A DNA stretch of 9,792 bases, from contig JAYUHK010000197.1 in the NCBI GenBank assembly GCA_043767025.1, positions 1-9,792 on the forward strand, written 5' to 3'. Numbering within the stretch: the stretch's first letter is position 1; each line of letters opens with the position of its first letter. The position numbers were made by a program, and so were the translations under genes. Shown piece after piece: positions 6,865 through 9,792 of this stretch. Source of the DNA: JAYUHK01 sp043767025. Its GTDB lineage: Bacteria; Bacteroidota; Bacteroidia; Chitinophagales; Saprospiraceae. The notes below the pieces were generated by a model. The model searched no databases. It worked only from the letters and a program-made list of their open reading frames with translations, and was not told the origin of the DNA.

Positions 6865-8265
6865 TTAACCCAAAATATCTGCCACCACTTCGTCCAAGAT
6901 TTTTCGGGCATCGGCGGCGGTAGCGGCTTGCGAATAGACGCGCAGCACGGGTTCTGTTCCCGAAGGGCGCATCATTACCCATTCATCTTCGTTGAAGTAG
7001 AACTTGAAGCCGTCGAGGTCTTCGGTGCGAGTGACTTGGTAGCTGCCAAATTTTGTGTATTTTCCGGTCTTACAAGCCTCGATGATTGCTTGTTTTTGGG
7101 CTTCCTCTACGTGCAAGTCGTCGCGGTCGGTCGCAAAACTACCCACTTCGTCATACACTTCTTGGATAAGTTCTTTGAGTGTTTTGCCCGTTTTTGCCAT
7201 AAACTCGAGGATAGTCACGCCAATCCAAACGCCGTCGCGCTCCGGGATATGCCCTTTCACTGCCAGTCCGCCAGACTCTTCGCCGCCCACCAAAATATCC
7301 TCTTTTGCCATGATTTCGGCAATATATTTGAACCCAATTTTGGTGACTTCGCAAGGAAGCCCGAATTTTTGAGCCATTTTTTTCATCTTGTCCGTTACCG
7401 AAAATGTGATGACGACTTTGCCAGTTTCTTTTTTATACTTGTATTTGTAGAGCAACAGAAGCAGCAGAATGTGGTGCGAATCCACAAAAACGCCGTCTTC
7501 GTCGTACATACCGATGCGGTCGGCATCGCCATCGTTTGCCAAGCCGCAGGCGATGGACGGGTCGCTGGCGATAAGGTTGGAAAGTTCCAACAGATTGCGG
7601 TGAATCGGCTCTGGAGCTTGCCCATGAAATCCCGGATTGTCGTCGCAATGCAGCAGAACCGTATTGGTCAATAAATCCACCACCGCTCGCTGCCCTGCGC
7701 CGTACATAGCGTCGTAGGCGACTTTGATGCCCGACTGGTTGATGGCGGGAATGTCGAATCCCTGTCGGACGTGGCGAAGGTAAGCCGACTCGAGGTCTGT
7801 GTAGTGGAGCAGTCCCTGTGCCTGCAAATCCGCCAAAGTCGGCAGTTTTTGGAGCGTACAAACGTCTGGTATCAGAGCTTCGACGGCTTCGATGTCGGCA
7901 GGCAAAGACGGTCCGCCAGCCGCTGACTTGAGTTTGAACCCGTTGTAGGACGGTGGATTGTGGCTCGCGGTGATGACTACGCCCAAGTCCGCCTGCGACT
8001 GCACCACGCCCAGCGACACCATCGGAGTAGAAACAAAGCCTTTGGCGAGGTGGACTTCGATGCCCATTGCGCCCAGCACGCGCGCCGTGGTTTCGGCAAA
8101 TAATTGACCTGCGAAGCGGCTGTCGTGACCGATGACGACTTTCTTTTTACCGTTGTTGAGCAACCACTGTCCAGTAGCTTGCGACACGCGTTGGACGTTT
8201 TCCACCGTATATTCGTCGGCGATAATGGCTCTCCAGCCGTCTGTTCCGAATTTTATTTTGACCAT
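6865..8265 (-). CDS. Phosphoglucomutase/phosphomannomutase family protein
   Basis: This cytoplasmic alpha-D-phosphohexomutase moves phosphate between C1 and C6 of a hexose through a phosphoserine, supplying precursors for polysaccharides and nucleotide sugars. Its 466 residues are a normal length for the family. All four active-site loops are intact: the catalytic loop TASHNPPSYNGFK with phosphoserine S101; the metal-binding loop DGDADR (D245, D247, D249); the sugar-binding loop GGEESGG (327-333); and the phosphate-binding loop RPSGTEP (433-439). The N-terminal FGTDGWR (6-12) supports the chosen start. The sugar loop does not settle glucose against mannose or glucosamine phosphate, so no gene symbol is given. 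It has its own promoter at 8297-8327 and is divergent from the integrase. The stop codon directly abuts the repeat array. Confidence 0.94.
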   Translation of the reverse strand: MVKIKFGTDGWRAIIADEYTVENVQRVSQATGQWLLNNGKKKVVIGHDSRFAGQLFAETTARVLGAMGIEVHLAKGFVSTPMVSLGVVQSQADLGVVITASHNPPSYNGFKLKSAAGGPSLPADIEAVEALIPDVCTLQKLPTLADLQAQGLLHYTDLESAYLRHVRQGFDIPAINQSGIKVAYDAMYGAGQRAVVDLLTNTVLLHCDDNPGFHGQAPEPIHRNLLELSNLIASDPSIACGLANDGDADRIGMYDEDGVFVDSHHILLLLLLYKYKYKKETGKVVITFSVTDKMKKMAQKFGLPCEVTKIGFKYIAEIMAKEDILVGGEESGGLAVKGHIPERDGVWIGVTILEFMAKTGKTLKELIQEVYDEVGSFATDRDDLHVEEAQKQAIIEACKTGKYTKFGSYQVTRTEDLDGFKFYFNEDEWVMMRPSGTEPVLRVYSQAATAADARKILDEVVADILG

Positions 8266-8296
8266 TTTGTTTTTTTTTGATTTTTTGATTAGAAAA

Positions 8297-8327
8297 CAAA
8301 TTTATACACATTCCTTTGCGACACGAA
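8297..8327 (-). promoter_or_regulatory. Mutase promoter (-33 TTCG, N19, -7 TAAATTTG)
   Basis: On the minus strand TTCG (8327-8324) is followed after exactly 19 bases by TAAATTTG (8304-8297). The second box is an exact match to the Bacteroidota -7 consensus TAnnTTTG, and the first matches the -33 TTTG at three of four bases. The expected start near 8291 leaves a leader of about 25 bases before the mutase ATG. Confidence 0.65.
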
Positions 8328-8472
8328 TGTATTAATTTTGTTTGAAATTTAGCTATCATTTGGCAAAAAAAATTTATTTCATTTTCAAAAATGAGCTGCG
8401 TGCGCCATAAACAGCAAAAAATTTGCGCCAGCGAATAAAAAAATACGCAGCAGTATTGTTGATTTTCTGTTG

Positions 8473-8480
8473 TATCTTTG
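8473..8480 (+). promoter_or_regulatory. Possible integrase -7 promoter box (TATCTTTG)
   Basis: TATCTTTG matches TAnnTTTG exactly on the plus strand. No TTTG or TTG is found at the expected -33 distance; the nearest TTG is only 14 bases upstream. Transcription would start near 8487 and leave a leader of about 130 bases before the integrase start, long enough to hold regulation. Confidence 0.4.
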
Positions 8481-8619
8481 CTTTGGTGAATGTGCTTTTG
8501 GGGAGAATTTTTTTGGAGTTATCGGTTGAAAATCGCAACATAAATAAAGGTGTCAAGGTTATTTTTAAAATCTCGACAGTATTCTTATTTTCTCTAAAAA
8601 TAGTTTTCAGCAATAATTT

Positions 8620-9693
8620 ATGTCTAAAAAAGTAGAATACACATTGGCGACCCACCGCGACCAAGCCGTTATCTTTATACGATTTGGGTATGACGCGGAA
8701 TTGATAGCGCGGGTAAAAAAACTGATTGGCGCGAAATGGAGCAAATCGGAGGGCGCGTGGTATGTGCTGGACACGCCGCTCTACCGCGAAAAATTCGGTT
8801 TGGAGGTCGCCGTGCCTATCGGCAAAGCCGTGCTGCTGCACCTGTCGCCCGTCAATCAGGCGGCACTGCTGCGTATGGTAGAAACGTTGCAACTAAAAGC
8901 ATACAGCCCGAATACGCTAAAAACGTACCGCAACGAACTGGTGCAACTTCTCTACCTGCTCAAAGATACGGACGTGAACGACCTCACGCCCGAGCGGTTG
9001 CGCGCCTACTTTTTGTATTGTATCAACATCCTAAAACTATCGGAAAACACACTGCACAGCCGCATCAATGCGGTGAAGTTTTACTTTGAGCAAGTGCTGC
9101 GTCGGGAGCGATTTTTCTTCGACATACCGCGACCAAAAAAGCCGTCGCTGCTCCCAAAAGTGATACACGCAAAGGACATCAAACGCTTGTTTGAAGCGAC
9201 AGCGAACCTAAAACACAACACGATGCTGAAACTATGCTATGGCATGGGATTGCGTGTAAGCGAAATAGTGAACCTAAAAGTAACCGATATTGACAGCAAA
9301 AATATGCAGGTTTTTGTGGCGCGAGCGAAGGGCAAAAAAGACCGCTACGCCAATCTGCCCGAGAGTTTGCTGGAGCAATTGCGCGAATATTACAAGGAAT
9401 ACAGCCCTAAAATCTACATTTTTGAAGGGCAATACGGCGAGGCGTACAGCACCCGCAGCGCGCAACAAGTATTCGCTAACGCAATGAAAAAAGCAAAAAT
9501 CAATAAGGTGGTGGGCATTCATGGCTTGCGACACAGCTTCGCTACGCACCTGATGGAGGCGGGAACGGACACCAAATTCATACAGGAACTGCTCGGGCAT
9601 AATGATATAAAAACGACGATGCGGTACGTTCATGTGACGAATAGAAGTATCAAAAACATAAAAAGTCCGTTGGATAATTTGGATAAAGACTAA
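8620..9693 (+). CDS. Tyrosine recombinase (site-specific integrase) with N-terminal extension
   Basis: This 357-residue protein is a tyrosine recombinase, which cuts and joins DNA at specific sites through a covalent 3'-phosphotyrosine. Residues 1 to about 70 are an extra domain with the pattern IRFGYDAEL, then GAKWSKSEGAWYV, as often seen in stand-alone Bacteroidota integrases. Residues about 77-174 form the SAM-like core-binding domain, and about 178-345 the catalytic domain. The full active site is visible: R212 (GLRVSE), a lysine in KGKKDR (239 or 240), H301 and R304 (HGLRHSF), H327 (LLGHND) and nucleophile Y336 (MRYVHV), so the enzyme should be active. The insertion that marks integron integrases between the lysine and HxxR motifs is not seen. 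An in-frame TAA at 8614-8616 supports the start. It is alone: no excisionase, relaxase, transposition or phage gene is nearby. The right copy of the edge repeat begins 72 bases after its stop codon. The natural target is unknown; a Xer-like housekeeping role is possible but not favoured. Confidence 0.93.
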   Translation: MSKKVEYTLATHRDQAVIFIRFGYDAELIARVKKLIGAKWSKSEGAWYVLDTPLYREKFGLEVAVPIGKAVLLHLSPVNQAALLRMVETLQLKAYSPNTLKTYRNELVQLLYLLKDTDVNDLTPERLRAYFLYCINILKLSENTLHSRINAVKFYFEQVLRRERFFFDIPRPKKPSLLPKVIHAKDIKRLFEATANLKHNTMLKLCYGMGLRVSEIVNLKVTDIDSKNMQVFVARAKGKKDRYANLPESLLEQLREYYKEYSPKIYIFEGQYGEAYSTRSAQQVFANAMKKAKINKVVGIHGLRHSFATHLMEAGTDTKFIQELLGHNDIKTTMRYVHVTNRSIKNIKSPLDNLDKD

Positions 9694-9696
9694 ATA

Positions 9697-9727
9697 AGTT
9701 ATAAGTTTTTAGTTTTTAATTTTGAGT
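9697..9727. repeat. AT-rich short repeat downstream of the integrase
   Basis: This is the second copy of the element at the cyclase 3' end. Bases 9697-9712 match 5605-5620 at 14 of 16 positions, and both copies end in TTTTGAGT. It starts three bases after the integrase stop codon. Relative to the adjacent gene, its orientation is opposite to that of the cyclase copy. Confidence 0.45.
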
Positions 9728-9756
9728 CATCATAAACTATTGAAAATCAACGAATT

Positions 9757-9775
9757 ATGTCGAATATTAAATGTC
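9757..9775. repeat. Inverted fragment of the array repeat beside the integrase
   Basis: These 19 bases match the reverse complement of 6513-6531 at 18 positions (9768 is the mismatch). The segment therefore carries the array family in opposite orientation and runs into the edge repeat, sharing its first ten bases. At 19 bases of simple AT-rich sequence the match is suggestive, not conclusive. Confidence 0.5.
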
Positions 9776-9792
9776 ATCTATTTAAGTGTAAG
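9766..9792. repeat. Right copy of the 27-bp edge direct repeat
   Basis: These last 27 bases match 1-27 with one mismatch, in direct orientation. The copy lies 72 bases downstream of the integrase stop codon. It overlaps the inverted array fragment, so the edge repeat and the array appear to be parts of one larger repeat family. Confidence 0.8.

Larger units (their letters stand above)
8266..8619. other. Divergent intergenic region between mutase and integrase
   Basis: This 354-base AT-rich region separates two divergent starts. It holds a good mutase promoter on the minus strand (8297-8327) and one exact -7 box on the plus strand (8473-8480). It also has a T-rich run at about 8266-8287 and two copies of TGCGCCA, at 8401-8407 and 8424-8430. 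No gene is convincingly supported. A 70-codon frame beginning with TTG at 8423 has one hydrophobic stretch, but the integrase -7 box falls inside it. Confidence 0.6.

Noticed and set aside
5617..7674. A 685-codon plus-strand open frame opposite the cyclase, array and mutase
   Set aside because: It runs antisense to two well-supported genes and crosses the repeat array. The peptide shows no domain and is dominated by FDIRYS-like repeats.
8423..8635. Small membrane protein of 70 residues starting with TTG
   Set aside because: It has one hydrophobic stretch but a weak start codon, overlaps the integrase start, and contains the exact -7 box assigned to the integrase.
8620..9693. Integron integrase with attC cassettes
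   Set aside because: The IntI-specific insertion before the HxxR motif is not seen, and no cassette array follows the gene in this window.

Overview
This is a Bacteroidota-type chromosomal segment. The evidence is a secreted peptidase ending in a type IX secretion (T9SS) sorting domain, a fused CrtYc/CrtYd-type lycopene cyclase, good matches to the Bacteroidota -7 box (TAnnTTTG) upstream of three genes, and no Shine-Dalgarno sequence ahead of any start. Genus or species cannot be assigned from this sequence.

Layout: five genes lie on the minus strand. In transcription order they are a phosphohexomutase (6865-8265), a lycopene cyclase (5596-6462), a T9SS-exported M14 zinc carboxypeptidase (3169-5586), an initiator tRNA-fMet (3015-3087) and the disaggregase ClpB (108-2738). 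A tyrosine recombinase (8620-9693) is the only plus-strand gene and diverges from the mutase. The cyclase and peptidase are 9 bases apart and probably co-transcribed. The tRNA has its own -7 box and a rho-independent terminator, which separates it from clpB. Most genes are housekeeping or metabolic and show no obvious functional link to one another.

The unusual material is non-coding. A roughly 350-bp array of degenerate repeats with units near 50 bp, built from words such as TTCGATAT, TTCGACAT and TTCCTTGTTCGACATTCGA, fills the space between the mutase stop codon and the cyclase. A diverged copy lies at 46-85, and a 19-base piece lies in inverted orientation at 9757-9775. The first 27 and last 27 bases of the window are the same sequence with one mismatch, and the right copy starts 72 bases after the recombinase stop codon. 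This may mark a dispersed repeat at which the segment ends, or less likely a recombination site used by the integrase. A second short AT-rich repeat encodes the last residues of the lycopene cyclase and recurs just after the integrase.

No CRISPR array, transposase, defence system or toxin-antitoxin pair is visible. The best candidate for something undescribed is the link between the stand-alone recombinase and this repeat family, and that link is only an inference.
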